Shown: in pieces, positions 15,501-23,474 of the stretch
Layout of the letters: each line of letters starts with the position of its first letter
Numbering within the stretch: the stretch's first letter is position 1
Origin: Oscillospiraceae bacterium
GTDB lineage: Bacteria > Bacillota > Clostridia > Oscillospirales > Ruminococcaceae
Direction of reading: 5' to 3'
Length of the DNA: 23,474 bases
Assembly: GCA_900757485.1 (NCBI GenBank)
Contig: CAAEOA010000195.1
Span: 1 to 23,474, forward strand
Made by a program: the position numbers and the translations under genes
Notes under the pieces: model-generated
What the model saw: the letters and a program-made list of their open reading frames with translations, nothing else
Databases searched by the model: none
What the model was told of the DNA's origin: nothing

Positions 15501-18371
15501 GTGAAAAAAATAGTAAGTTTCTGTTTATCTGCTGCATTTTTAACCGGAATATTATTTTCCGGTAATCCTGTTTCGGCGACCCGGGGGTTGTCTTCAACTG
15601 CCGCAGAAACAGAAACCGGCGATAACAGCACTTTTGATTATTATAAATACAGCCAAAAATACGTGTCACTTTCCGGCGCCTCAAAGGAGATTGTTCTCGA
15701 CGGAGCGGATTATGCTGTTTCAACGGGAAAAGTGTCGAAATTGGAACAATATCAAGGTGCGGATCGTGTCGTCAAGATAGAAACAGCTGATGAAGAAACT
15801 TCGGTTAGCTGGGACATTGATATTCCGACGCCAGCAAAATATCAAATACAAATTAAATATTACGCTATGAAAAACAGAGGAAGTAATATACAATACGGAA
15901 TTAAAATCAACAATGAATATCCTTTTTTTGGATGTGAACAACTGCTGCTGACAAAGGTTTGGAAAAATGAGACTAATTCCTTTCCGACAGATAAAAACGG
16001 AAATCAATCCAGACCTTCGCAGGTACAGGTAATGACATGGCAAACAGCATATATTAACGACAACCAAGGCACCACCAATGATCCCTATATGTTTGTATTT
16101 ATGCAGGGAAAACAACGGCTTACCTTCGTAGGAGAATTGACCGATATTGTAATTGACAGCGTTACCCTCAAGCCGATATTGGAGCCGGAAATATATTCTG
16201 ATGTCGCAAATCAAATGGACTATCAGGGTACGGTAAATAATGCTGCATCCATTATTTTAGAGGGCGAAGAAGCTGCTTATAAATCACATTCCTCTATTAT
16301 TCCGATGACCGATCGCTTAAGTGCAGGAACCAGCCCGAATGACCCGCTGAAAATTTATTATAATACCATCGGTTCTTATAACTGGCAGTCGCAGGGCGAG
16401 TGGATCACATGGGAGTTTGAAGTAGAAGAGACCGGTGTTTACAATATCGGTATGCGGATACGACAGAATTATCATCGAGGTTATTCTACCAGCCGAAGAA
16501 TTTACATAGATCAAGAAGTCCCTTTTAATGAGCTGGATAACGTAGAATTTTCATACAACAACAACTGGTATATTAAGACGCTGGGAGATGAGGAGCCTTA
16601 CCGTTTTTATCTTGAAAAAGGCAAACACACGATTTCCATGGAAGTAGTTCCGGGAAATACCTGTGATCTTTATCAGACGTTAAAAGACAGTGTGTATGAA
16701 CTGAATAGAATTTATCGGGAAATCTTAATGGTGACCGGGACAACGCCGGATAGTTACAGGGACTATTATCTTGAAAATGAAATTCCTGGCTTAGAAGAAG
16801 ATTTGACAAGCATCCGAAATAAATTAAATGATGAGTATAACAGATTGCAGTCGGTGTACGGCGGGAGGGACAGCGATACCGCTACAATGGAACGGTTGGT
16901 CGTTATGATAGACAGCTTTCTGGAGGACTTTGAGACAATCCCGGGGCGGATCAGTACTTTTATGGATAATATCAGTGCCCTTTCTTCTTGGATGGTTCGG
17001 CTCAAAGAACAGCCGCTGGAACTGGACTATATTGAGATCGTGCCCGAAGGAACTTCTTTCCGGAAAGCATCGGCAGGTTTCTGGTCATCCGCTAAATTTA
17101 TTTTGGAGCAGTTTATCGGTTCTTTCTTTGTGGACTACAATTCAATCGGAGAAGACGGCGGCGAGGATGCGCTCAACGTTTGGGTCGGACTCGGACGGGA
17201 TCAGGTACAGGTTATTCGTGAATTAGTGGATAACAAGTTAAAATCAACGGTTGGTTTTAATGTCAGCATTAAGCTTGCAAAGGATTCTATTATACAGGCA
17301 ACTTATGCAGGCACAGGCCCCGATGTGGCATTGTTTGTCGGCGCCGATCAGCCGGTTAATCTTGCGGTAAGAGGCGCTTTGGTAGATTTAACACAGTTTG
17401 ATGACTATGAGAAAGTGGCAGAGCGGTTCAGCCCGGAAGCGTCGTTGCCTTATCAGTATAACGATGGTGTTTATGCGCTTCCGGTAACCGGTACTTTTAA
17501 TATGCTGTTTTACCGGACCGATATTTTTGAAGAGTTGGGCTTGACGCCGCCTGAAACATGGGATGATCTGTATGAAATCATTCCGGTGCTACAACAGAAC
17601 AATATGAATGTCGGCTTACCGAAGGTAGCTATGGACGGAACCGGATTGTCTCCGTCTGCCAGCAGCATATTTGATACCCTGCTGTTGCAAAAAAACATGA
17701 CTTATTTTACGGAAGACAGAAAGCAAACCCGTTTTGATACTCAGGAAGCGCTCGATTCCTTTAAGGAATGGACGGGATATTATACCAAATATGATATTCC
17801 GCTTGATTTTGATTTTTACAACCGATTCCGCAGCGGAGAAATGCCGATCGGTATTGACGCATACAGTATGTACAACAAGTTGTATTTAGGCGCGCCGGAA
17901 ATTGCGGGAAACTGGGAAATGATACATCTTCCGGGAACGGTTCAGGAAGACGGAACCATTAATCATGCGGCGTCGGTGACCGGAACAAACGCGATTATCT
18001 TTGATAATGGATGCAATCAAAACAATGCCTGGGAATTTATCAAATGGTTTACCAGTGCCGAAATACAAGCGGATTACGGCAGACAAATCGAAGCACTTCT
18101 CGGTTCTGCGGCTCGGTACGATACGGCAAATCTGGAGGCGTTTCAAATGCTGCCCTGGTCGAATGCACAGCAAAAGCAACTGTTAAAGCAATGGAGCGAA
18201 GTGAAAGGAATTCCGCAGGTGCCGGCAAGCTATTACATTTCCAGAAACTTGTATAATGCATTTCGTAATGTAACGCTGAACAACTCCAATCCGCGTGAAG
18301 TCCTTTATAAATACAATCAAGAGATTAACCGGGAAATTGAACGGAAACGAGTCGAATTCGGTCTTGATTAA
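15501..18371 (+). CDS. Large extracellular sugar-binding protein of an ABC importer, with N-terminal CBM-like domains
   Basis: Start chosen at GTG 15501: AAAGGTGG lies 8 nt upstream and a clean signal peptide (ending near PVSA) follows, whereas the in-frame GTG at 15489 overlaps that motif. The 956-residue product is about twice the usual length for the family. Two beta-sandwich regions (about 35-225 and 240-385), rich in Trp, Tyr and Asn, resemble CBM6/CBM35-type sugar-binding domains. A helical section (about 390-500) leads to a family 1 solute-binding domain (about 555-905) with LNVWVGLGRDQ, GTGPDVALF and YALPVTGTFNMLFYRTD. No lipobox Cys follows the signal segment and no C-terminal anchor is present, so attachment to the cell is unexplained; the signal helix may stay uncleaved. 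It should capture oligosaccharides for the two permeases encoded just downstream (27-nt gap). Confidence 0.9.
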   Translation: MKKIVSFCLSAAFLTGILFSGNPVSATRGLSSTAAETETGDNSTFDYYKYSQKYVSLSGASKEIVLDGADYAVSTGKVSKLEQYQGADRVVKIETADEETSVSWDIDIPTPAKYQIQIKYYAMKNRGSNIQYGIKINNEYPFFGCEQLLLTKVWKNETNSFPTDKNGNQSRPSQVQVMTWQTAYINDNQGTTNDPYMFVFMQGKQRLTFVGELTDIVIDSVTLKPILEPEIYSDVANQMDYQGTVNNAASIILEGEEAAYKSHSSIIPMTDRLSAGTSPNDPLKIYYNTIGSYNWQSQGEWITWEFEVEETGVYNIGMRIRQNYHRGYSTSRRIYIDQEVPFNELDNVEFSYNNNWYIKTLGDEEPYRFYLEKGKHTISMEVVPGNTCDLYQTLKDSVYELNRIYREILMVTGTTPDSYRDYYLENEIPGLEEDLTSIRNKLNDEYNRLQSVYGGRDSDTATMERLVVMIDSFLEDFETIPGRISTFMDNISALSSWMVRLKEQPLELDYIEIVPEGTSFRKASAGFWSSAKFILEQFIGSFFVDYNSIGEDGGEDALNVWVGLGRDQVQVIRELVDNKLKSTVGFNVSIKLAKDSIIQATYAGTGPDVALFVGADQPVNLAVRGALVDLTQFDDYEKVAERFSPEASLPYQYNDGVYALPVTGTFNMLFYRTDIFEELGLTPPETWDDLYEIIPVLQQNNMNVGLPKVAMDGTGLSPSASSIFDTLLLQKNMTYFTEDRKQTRFDTQEALDSFKEWTGYYTKYDIPLDFDFYNRFRSGEMPIGIDAYSMYNKLYLGAPEIAGNWEMIHLPGTVQEDGTINHAASVTGTNAIIFDNGCNQNNAWEFIKWFTSAEIQADYGRQIEALLGSAARYDTANLEAFQMLPWSNAQQKQLLKQWSEVKGIPQVPASYYISRNLYNAFRNVTLNNSNPREVLYKYNQEINREIERKRVEFGLD

Positions 18372-18398
18372 TGCATGTAAAACGAAAGGAATATTGTC

Positions 18399-19310
18399 AT
18401 GAAACTCGGTGCAAAATTTCGATATCTCGGGAAGGATATCAGAAAAAATAAAGACAATTATTTTATGATATTGCCTTATTTTATCTTCTTTTTGGTGTTT
18501 ACAATCATTCCTGTTTTGGTTGCTATTTATCTAAGCTTTACCTATTTTAATTTACTGCAGCCTCCGCAGTTTCGCGGATTGTTTAATTACGCAAGACTGC
18601 TTTTGGATGATGATGTATTTTTAATTGCGTTGAAAAACACATTGATATTCGCCCTTTTGACCGGACCGATAAGCTATTTAATTTGTGTGTTGTTCGCATG
18701 GTTAATCAATGAACTGCCGTCCAAGCTTCGGGCGCTTATGACATTGGTGTTTTATGCGCCCTCTATTTCCGGTACGCTGTATGTTATCTGGGGATTTATT
18801 TTCAGCGGAGATTCTTATGGTATGGTCAACGGATTTCTGATGCAGATGGGTTTGATCAATGACCCGATCCTTTGGCTGACCGATCCCCAGTATAATATGA
18901 CCATCTTAATCATTGTACAGATATGGCTTTCTCTCGGCACCAGCTTTTTAGCGCTGATTGCAGGACTTCAGGGCGTTGACAGAAGCTTGTATGAAGCGGG
19001 CGCAATTGACGGAATCAGAAATCGTTTTCAGGAATTAATCAAAATTACGATTCCGTCAATCGGTCCTTCCCTGATGTTCTCTGCGGTAATGCAAATTTCC
19101 TCTTCATTTGCGGTCGGGCGTTTAAGCATGGCATTGGCAGGATTTCCCAGTACGGACAACTCCGCGTCAACGATTGTTACCCATTTGCTTGATTACGGTA
19201 ATTATCGGTATGAAATGGGATATGCCTGTGCCATTGCCACAGTGTTGTTTATTATGATGCTAACAATGAATGCCTTTGTAAAATTCCTGCTTCGCAAATA
19301 TAACGACTAG
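18399..19310 (+). CDS. Carbohydrate ABC importer permease, first subunit (UgpA/LplB-like)
   Basis: This 303-residue integral membrane protein shows about six transmembrane helices, the first at about residues 23-46. The coupling motif contacting the ATPase is visible as EAGAIDGIRNRFQELIKITIP (a close fit to EAAxxDGA-9x-IxLP) near residues 198-217. A TNTL-like stretch (KNTLIFALLTG) starts the conserved permease core. It forms the channel with the second permease and passes sugars delivered by the large binding protein encoded just upstream. AAAGGA lies 8 nt before the ATG. No ATPase gene is in the window; importers of this type in Firmicutes often share one MsmX-like ATPase encoded elsewhere. 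Confidence 0.95.
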   Translation: MKLGAKFRYLGKDIRKNKDNYFMILPYFIFFLVFTIIPVLVAIYLSFTYFNLLQPPQFRGLFNYARLLLDDDVFLIALKNTLIFALLTGPISYLICVLFAWLINELPSKLRALMTLVFYAPSISGTLYVIWGFIFSGDSYGMVNGFLMQMGLINDPILWLTDPQYNMTILIIVQIWLSLGTSFLALIAGLQGVDRSLYEAGAIDGIRNRFQELIKITIPSIGPSLMFSAVMQISSSFAVGRLSMALAGFPSTDNSASTIVTHLLDYGNYRYEMGYACAIATVLFIMMLTMNAFVKFLLRKYND

Positions 19311-19349
19311 CCCTGATAGTAGACTGGCTGAGAAAGGAACAGAAAGTTC

Positions 19350-20207
19350 ATGTTCAAAACTTCAAAAAAAAGGCTGAATCGAAAAATCGGCGGAGATATC
19401 GCGATTTTTATTTTTCTCGCATTAGTCGGGGCTTTTATGCTATTGCCGTTTGTTTATTCCATTGTTCAGTCCATTAAGCCGATGAGCGAGATCTTTATTT
19501 TCCCTCCGCGCTTTTTTGTCCGCGATCCTACTTTGGAGAATTTTTCTTCACTTTTTCAAATGGTAAATACGGCATGGGTTCCGTTTTTGCGATATTTGTT
19601 TAACAGCTTGTTCGTATCTTTAGTTGCGACGGCTGCGCATGTCATTTTAGCTTCTATGGCGGCGTTTCCGCTGGCAAAGTTTAAGTTTCCGGGCAGTAAT
19701 CTGCTGTTCCAAATTATTGTTGTTTCATTGCTTTTTACCACCGAAGTAACCGCCTTGCCGCTTTATATCGTTATGGCTGAGCTTCATTTGATCGATACTT
19801 ATATGGCGTTAATTTTCCCTGCTATCGGCGCGTCACTGGGATTGTTTTTAATGAAGCAGTTTATGACCAGCATTCCCGACAGCATGATTGAAGCAGCGCG
19901 GGTAGACGGAGCAAAAACATTTTACATATTCTGGAAAATTGTTATGCCCAATGTAAAGCCGGCTTGGCTGACCTGTGTGATCTTTGCCTTTCAATCCATT
20001 TGGAATAACGATGGTTCGCAATTTATTTATGATGAAGCATATAAGACCTTGCCGACATTGTTCCGGCAAATCAGCGAAGGCGGAATCGCACGTGCGGGAG
20101 TATCTGCCGCCGCCGCTGTATTATTGATGATTCCCCCGATTGTCATTTTTGTTGCCTCGCAGGGGCAGGTTATGGAAACGATGGCGCATTCCGGTATGAA
20201 GGATTAA
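19350..20207 (+). CDS. Carbohydrate ABC importer permease, second subunit (UgpE/AraQ/LplC-like)
   Basis: The 285-residue protein has about six transmembrane helices, the first at about residues 18-38. The coupling motif EAARVDGAKTFYIFWKIVMP lies at about residues 180-199. The PPRFF and NSLFVSL segments after the first helix are typical of the MalG-side subunit. AAAGGA lies before the ATG, and the gene follows the first permease by 39 nt. It pairs with that permease to make the membrane channel. The C-terminus (VMETMAHSGMKD) resembles the usual short cytoplasmic tail of this subunit. Nothing looks truncated. Confidence 0.95.
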   Translation: MFKTSKKRLNRKIGGDIAIFIFLALVGAFMLLPFVYSIVQSIKPMSEIFIFPPRFFVRDPTLENFSSLFQMVNTAWVPFLRYLFNSLFVSLVATAAHVILASMAAFPLAKFKFPGSNLLFQIIVVSLLFTTEVTALPLYIVMAELHLIDTYMALIFPAIGASLGLFLMKQFMTSIPDSMIEAARVDGAKTFYIFWKIVMPNVKPAWLTCVIFAFQSIWNNDGSQFIYDEAYKTLPTLFRQISEGGIARAGVSAAAAVLLMIPPIVIFVASQGQVMETMAHSGMKD

Positions 20208-20355
20208 AATACGATAGAAACGCTTGCCGAATCACTCCGGTGCAGCTACGGAAAAATTTTTATTCAGTAAGCGGGATAGAACACAGTACCGCACGATGAC
20301 ATGTGCATAATCATTTACTTTTTCATAAGAAAAGGAAGGAGCGCTGTAATTTTCA

Positions 20356-21840
20356 ATGAAACGGATATACCAAAAGGCCATGGCGCTGTTTATGGCGGGG
20401 GTTTTGTTGCTGACAGGATCAACAGCATTGGCTTTGCCCTATCGAAGCTACATTTATGATGCATATAAAGAACCGGTTTACGCACCGGACGTTTATGTAC
20501 CGTCTAAGGTTATTAACGGTAATACCCTTGGGGTAGGGGATTTTAACGAACCCAGTGATATCTTTTACAACGGGAAATTTTATATCGTTGACAGTTTGAA
20601 TAATCGGATCGTGATGACCGATAAGGAATTTAAGTCTGCTAAAGTACTGAGTGAATTTCGGAATGGAGGCAGATTGGATAAGCTCAACAAGCCTTCTAAT
20701 ATTTTTGTTACCGCCGACGGTAAGCTTTACATTTCGGATTACGGAAATAAACGGATTGTCATTTCGGACGAGAAAGGAAATATCGAAAGCGTGATCACCA
20801 AGCCGGATAATATGGTTTATCCGCAGGAGAGGGATTTTGCTCCGATGGATTTGGTGGTTTCCTCTTCCGGTATGTTGTACGTGATCGCTGACGGAATCTA
20901 TCAGGGTACGGTAGTTTTTGACAGTCACCATGATTTTAAGGGCTTTTTCGGAAGCAATCAGGTTGAGGTAACTCTGGAAGTACTGATGAATAACGTATGG
21001 AAAAAGCTGGCGACTAAAGAACAGCGGAAAAAGCTGGAACGGAATGTTCCGGTGCAGTACTCTTCTTTGGCAATAGACAGTGAGGATTTTGTATACGCTA
21101 CGGTGCCGTCTGCCAAAGACGCTTCTACACGAGTCAGAAAGCTGAATCCGAACGGGCAAAATATTTTAGTGGGAGCGGACGACACCGAAATCTTTTTTGG
21201 AGATCCGGAATCCTATGTTTACAAGGGAGAAATCAGCACCACGATACTCAATGCCATTGATGTAGTGGATGATAAAATTATTACGGTTTTGGATCGGAAG
21301 AATAAGAAGTTATATCAATATGATCAAAACGGGCGCCTGATTACCATTTTCGGCGGTGAGGGAAGCTGTGACGGAGTTTTCAGTGATCCGGTAGCGGCCT
21401 GCGCTTTTGACACCAATGTTGTTGTTTTAGACACCCAAAAAAAGAATCTGACAATATTTGATATTACCGATTACGGAAAAATTATGTTAAAGGCAATTGA
21501 CATTTACAGCGATGGACTTTATGCAGAATCAGTGGATTATTGGAAAGAAGTATTAAAGTATAACAGCAACAGCGGTATTGCAAATCTTGGTTACGGAAAA
21601 GCGCTTTATCAAATGGGTGATTACCAACAGGCAATGGAATATTTTGAAAAAGCAAACGATAAAACACAATATTCCGCCGCCTATAAGGAATATCGGAAGT
21701 CGGTGCTGCGGGATAATTTTACCCTCCTTGTTGTTTTGGTTGTCAGCTTCATTGTCTGTGCCTTTGCAGTGATCAAATGGAAGTTATATCGTTTCATCGC
21801 TCGTGCTTTTCGGAGAGCAAAAGGGGGCGCTAAAATATGA
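20356..21840 (+). CDS. NHL-repeat and TPR membrane protein of the importer operon
   Basis: The 494-residue product has a signal peptide (about 1-27), then beta-propeller-like NHL repeats (about 55-370). Repeated patterns such as EPSDIFYNGKFYIVDSLNNRIV and KPSNIFVTADGKLYISDYGNKRIV are clear. One or two TPR-like helical repeats follow (about 378-440, including GYGKALYQMGDYQQAMEYFEKA). A single transmembrane helix (about 453-474) and a very basic tail end the protein. The propeller and TPR should therefore face outside, where they could bind a glycan or another surface protein. AAGGAAGGAG lies 15 nt before the ATG, unusually far, but an in-frame stop at 20347 excludes an earlier start. The stop overlaps the next gene's start by 4 nt, so the two are translationally coupled. 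Its exact role is unknown. Confidence 0.85.
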   Translation: MKRIYQKAMALFMAGVLLLTGSTALALPYRSYIYDAYKEPVYAPDVYVPSKVINGNTLGVGDFNEPSDIFYNGKFYIVDSLNNRIVMTDKEFKSAKVLSEFRNGGRLDKLNKPSNIFVTADGKLYISDYGNKRIVISDEKGNIESVITKPDNMVYPQERDFAPMDLVVSSSGMLYVIADGIYQGTVVFDSHHDFKGFFGSNQVEVTLEVLMNNVWKKLATKEQRKKLERNVPVQYSSLAIDSEDFVYATVPSAKDASTRVRKLNPNGQNILVGADDTEIFFGDPESYVYKGEISTTILNAIDVVDDKIITVLDRKNKKLYQYDQNGRLITIFGGEGSCDGVFSDPVAACAFDTNVVVLDTQKKNLTIFDITDYGKIMLKAIDIYSDGLYAESVDYWKEVLKYNSNSGIANLGYGKALYQMGDYQQAMEYFEKANDKTQYSAAYKEYRKSVLRDNFTLLVVLVVSFIVCAFAVIKWKLYRFIARAFRRAKGGAKI

Positions 21841-22466
21841 ATTATGCGCAAATGTCTAAGAAAAAGTACTTGTTCTATATTTTGATTCATCCGGTGACCG
21901 GCTTTGAAGAGCTAAAGTATAACCGTAAAGGCTCACTGTTGTATGCCAATATCTTATGCGCTTTGTTTACATTGGCGAATATTATCCGTGCAGTCGTTCC
22001 GTCCTTTCTTTTTCGTACCGGGAAAATTGAAGATGTGAATATTTTTTGGATTATTATCGGCTGCGTGGGCGGATTGTTCCTTTTTACCGTGGCAAACTGG
22101 ATGTTTTGTACTTTGCTGGATGGGAAAGGAAAATTCCGCGAATTATGGATAGCTGTTTGCTATGCGTTGCTGCCCTATACAGCGATTTCCATTCCGCTGA
22201 CCTTGGCAGGACACCTGTTTACCCTTGACGAAGCGGTATTTTATTATACCTTTCACGGTGTTTTGATGTTTTGGAGTGTTTGTCTGGCATTTATCGGCAT
22301 TATGGTAATGCAGCAATTCAGTATACCTAAAAATATTCTTACAATTATTTTTTCGTTAATTGGAATATTAATCATTCTCTTTTTGCTGTTACTGTTGTTT
22401 TCTTTATTTCAAAATGTTTATATTTTTATTATGACGCTTATCAGCGAGATTTCCTTCCGAATATAA
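21837..22466 (+). CDS. Yip1-family integral membrane protein
   Basis: The 209-residue protein starts with a short cytoplasmic segment (KYLFYILIHPVTGFEELKYNRKGS) typical of bacterial Yip1-domain proteins, followed by about five transmembrane helices. The ATG overlaps the stop of the NHL/TPR gene (ATGA at 21837-21840), which argues for a joint product or fixed ratio. Bacterial Yip1 proteins have no settled function; the yeast members act in vesicle traffic, which does not carry over. In this setting it may act with the NHL/TPR and DUF5696 proteins around the importer, for example in assembly or protein placement in the membrane. That is inference from gene order only. Confidence 0.82.
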   Translation: MNYAQMSKKKYLFYILIHPVTGFEELKYNRKGSLLYANILCALFTLANIIRAVVPSFLFRTGKIEDVNIFWIIIGCVGGLFLFTVANWMFCTLLDGKGKFRELWIAVCYALLPYTAISIPLTLAGHLFTLDEAVFYYTFHGVLMFWSVCLAFIGIMVMQQFSIPKNILTIIFSLIGILIILFLLLLLFSLFQNVYIFIMTLISEISFRI

Positions 22467-22502
22467 AACATCTTCTTTTTATTGGGAAGACATAGATAAA
22501 TG

Positions 22503-22556
22503 TCTGTCTTGACGCCGCAGACAGATTTTATCCTCTGAAAACATAACCTTGCGGCG
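22503..22556 (+). promoter_or_regulatory. Mutually exclusive hairpins in the leader of the DUF5696 gene
   Basis: TCTGTC (22503-22508) can pair with GACAGA (22520-22525), followed by TTTTAT, like a weak terminator. Its loop holds CGCCGCA (22513-22519), which can instead pair with TGCGGCG (22550-22556) just before the ribosome binding site, with CAGA/TCTG (22522-22525, 22534-22537) stacked inside. The two folds cannot coexist, the layout of an attenuator. It may simply be partial termination that lowers expression of the next gene. Confidence 0.35.
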
Positions 22557-22573
22557 AAAGAGTGAGGATGAAC

Positions 22574-23474
22574 ATGAAAAAAACTTTTGCTTTTATGGTT
22601 GCGCTTGGTCTGTTTTGTCAGCTGACTTTTCGTGTATTTGCCGTTCCGGAAACAACATCGGCTCCGGAAAAACAAATAACAGCGGCAGCGGCAGTGCAAA
22701 CCGACGGGATGGATATGGTCGGTGAAAGTAAACTGCTTCAACTGTATGCAGACAGTAAAACAGGAGCGTTTATTCTGTATCAGAAAGACACCGGCGCTAT
22801 ATGGCGCTCAAATCCGGACACTGCCTCGGACGATAGTCTTGGGCAGGGTAAAAAAAGATTGCTGGAGTCTCAACTGGAAATCCGATATTATGATGCAAAG
22901 TCGATGAGTCAGGAACGGGTAAGCAAAATCGCTTCTGTGAATAAAAACGGGCTCAGCGCAGAAAAAGCCGAAAACGGTATTATTTTTCGATATTCTTTTG
23001 TAAGCGAAGGGATCAGCATACCGATACAATATACATTGCAAGAGGATCATTTGCAGGTTTCCGTATTGATCGATCAAATCGAAGAAACAGCGGAAAATCG
23101 TTTGATCGACATTTCACTCCTCCCTTATTTCGGTGCGGCAAATACAACCGAACAAGGTTACTTTTTCGTGCCGGACGGCAGCGGGTCTTTAATCCATTTT
23201 AATAACGGCAAATATAACGGTTCGGCATACCAGCAGAAAGTATACGGAGAAGATCTCATTGTAGCGCAGGAACGGTTGGATTATTTTTCTGAAACTGCAA
23301 AATTTCCGGTGCTGGGTATTTCCAAAAACAGCGGCAGTGTATTGTCGGTGGTACAAGACGGAGCCGCATTCGCCCAGGTGAATGCCTATGTTGCCGGAAT
23401 GAAAAAGAATTACAATGTCGCTTATTTTTCGTTTAATTATCGGCCGTATGATACTGTAATGTTAGACAGCAGCA
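22574..23474 (+). CDS. DUF5696-family secreted protein (3' end cut off)
   Basis: The frame runs open to the window edge, so 300 codons are visible and no stop is seen. I start at ATG 22574, six bases after GAGG; the in-frame ATG at 22568 directly abuts that motif. A signal peptide covers about residues 1-23 (MKKTFAFMVALGLFC, ending RVFA). The mature part has segments I recall from DUF5696 proteins: IWRSNPDT, LLESQLEIRYYD, SLLPYFGAA, YFFVPDGSGSLIHFNNGKYN and VYGEDL. Family members are usually several hundred residues longer than what is seen here. Their function is unknown, but I recall them beside large sugar-binding proteins, paired permeases and Yip1 proteins. A glycan-processing or glycan-binding role is plausible from that company. 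Confidence 0.85.
   Translation, partial: MKKTFAFMVALGLFCQLTFRVFAVPETTSAPEKQITAAAAVQTDGMDMVGESKLLQLYADSKTGAFILYQKDTGAIWRSNPDTASDDSLGQGKKRLLESQLEIRYYDAKSMSQERVSKIASVNKNGLSAEKAENGIIFRYSFVSEGISIPIQYTLQEDHLQVSVLIDQIEETAENRLIDISLLPYFGAANTTEQGYFFVPDGSGSLIHFNNGKYNGSAYQQKVYGEDLIVAQERLDYFSETAKFPVLGISKNSGSVLSVVQDGAAFAQVNAYVAGMKKNYNVAYFSFNYRPYDTVMLDSS

Noticed and set aside
20208..20355. Hairpin TCCG/CGGA (20236-20252) followed by A5T5 as a terminator
   Set aside because: The stem is only 4 bp, too weak to call; no clear promoter is visible in this 148-nt gap either.
20419..21159. Long minus-strand open frame (246 codons)
   Set aside because: It lies opposite the NHL-repeat gene, and the translation shows no recognisable domain.
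1..23474. tRNA, rRNA, CRISPR arrays, transposase genes, catabolite-repression (cre) sites
   Set aside because: I looked for these and saw none that could be supported; no perfect cre-like site was found near the promoters.

Overview
The window is 23.5 kb of densely packed DNA in which every convincing gene reads on the + strand. The organism looks like an anaerobic, Gram-positive Clostridia-type Firmicute. The reasons are strong purine-rich ribosome binding sites (AAAGGA/GGAGG), base composition in the middle-to-low 40s % GC by eye, Ser/Thr/Asn-rich surface linkers, C-terminal membrane-anchor segments with Lys/Arg tails, and a carbohydrate ABC importer with no ATPase gene beside it. An Oscillospirales-like gut or plant-fibre bacterium is a reasonable guess, but no rRNA or housekeeping marker is present to settle it.

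Layout. (1) 1-1800: the 3' part of a GH78 alpha-L-rhamnosidase, cut by the window edge. (2) 1801-10648: a surface block. It begins with a promoter overlapping an 18-bp palindrome and holds a secreted protein with four repeats, a membrane-anchored GH71/GH99-like TIM-barrel enzyme, a membrane-anchored SGNH esterase, a surface protein with a predicted beta-sandwich, and a second GH99-like protein with no secretion signal. Hairpin terminators follow the first, fourth and fifth of these genes. (3) 10811-12100: an FAD-dependent oxidoreductase. (4) 12101-12329: an intergenic region whose 133-nt core folds on paper into a closed four-way junction ending next to a ribosome binding site. This is the best candidate here for something undescribed. 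(5) 12330-15077: a large surface protein with a LamG-like domain, a degenerate barrel and an intact glycerophosphodiester phosphodiesterase domain, ending in a strong terminator. (6) 15155-23474: an importer operon. It encodes a 956-residue solute-binding protein with N-terminal sugar-binding-like domains and no lipobox, two permeases, an NHL/TPR membrane protein, a Yip1-family membrane protein, and the first 300 codons of a DUF5696 protein, which runs off the 3' edge.

Reading the genes together, this looks like a glycan-use locus. Surface proteins would hold and trim a polymer carrying ester and possibly rhamnose groups, the importer would bring in the oligosaccharides, and the cytoplasmic GH99-like protein and possibly the rhamnosidase would finish the breakdown. 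The substrate cannot be read from the sequence. The role of the NHL, Yip1 and DUF5696 proteins next to the importer is unknown; I believe these families recur together beside such transporters in Firmicutes, but I could not check this.
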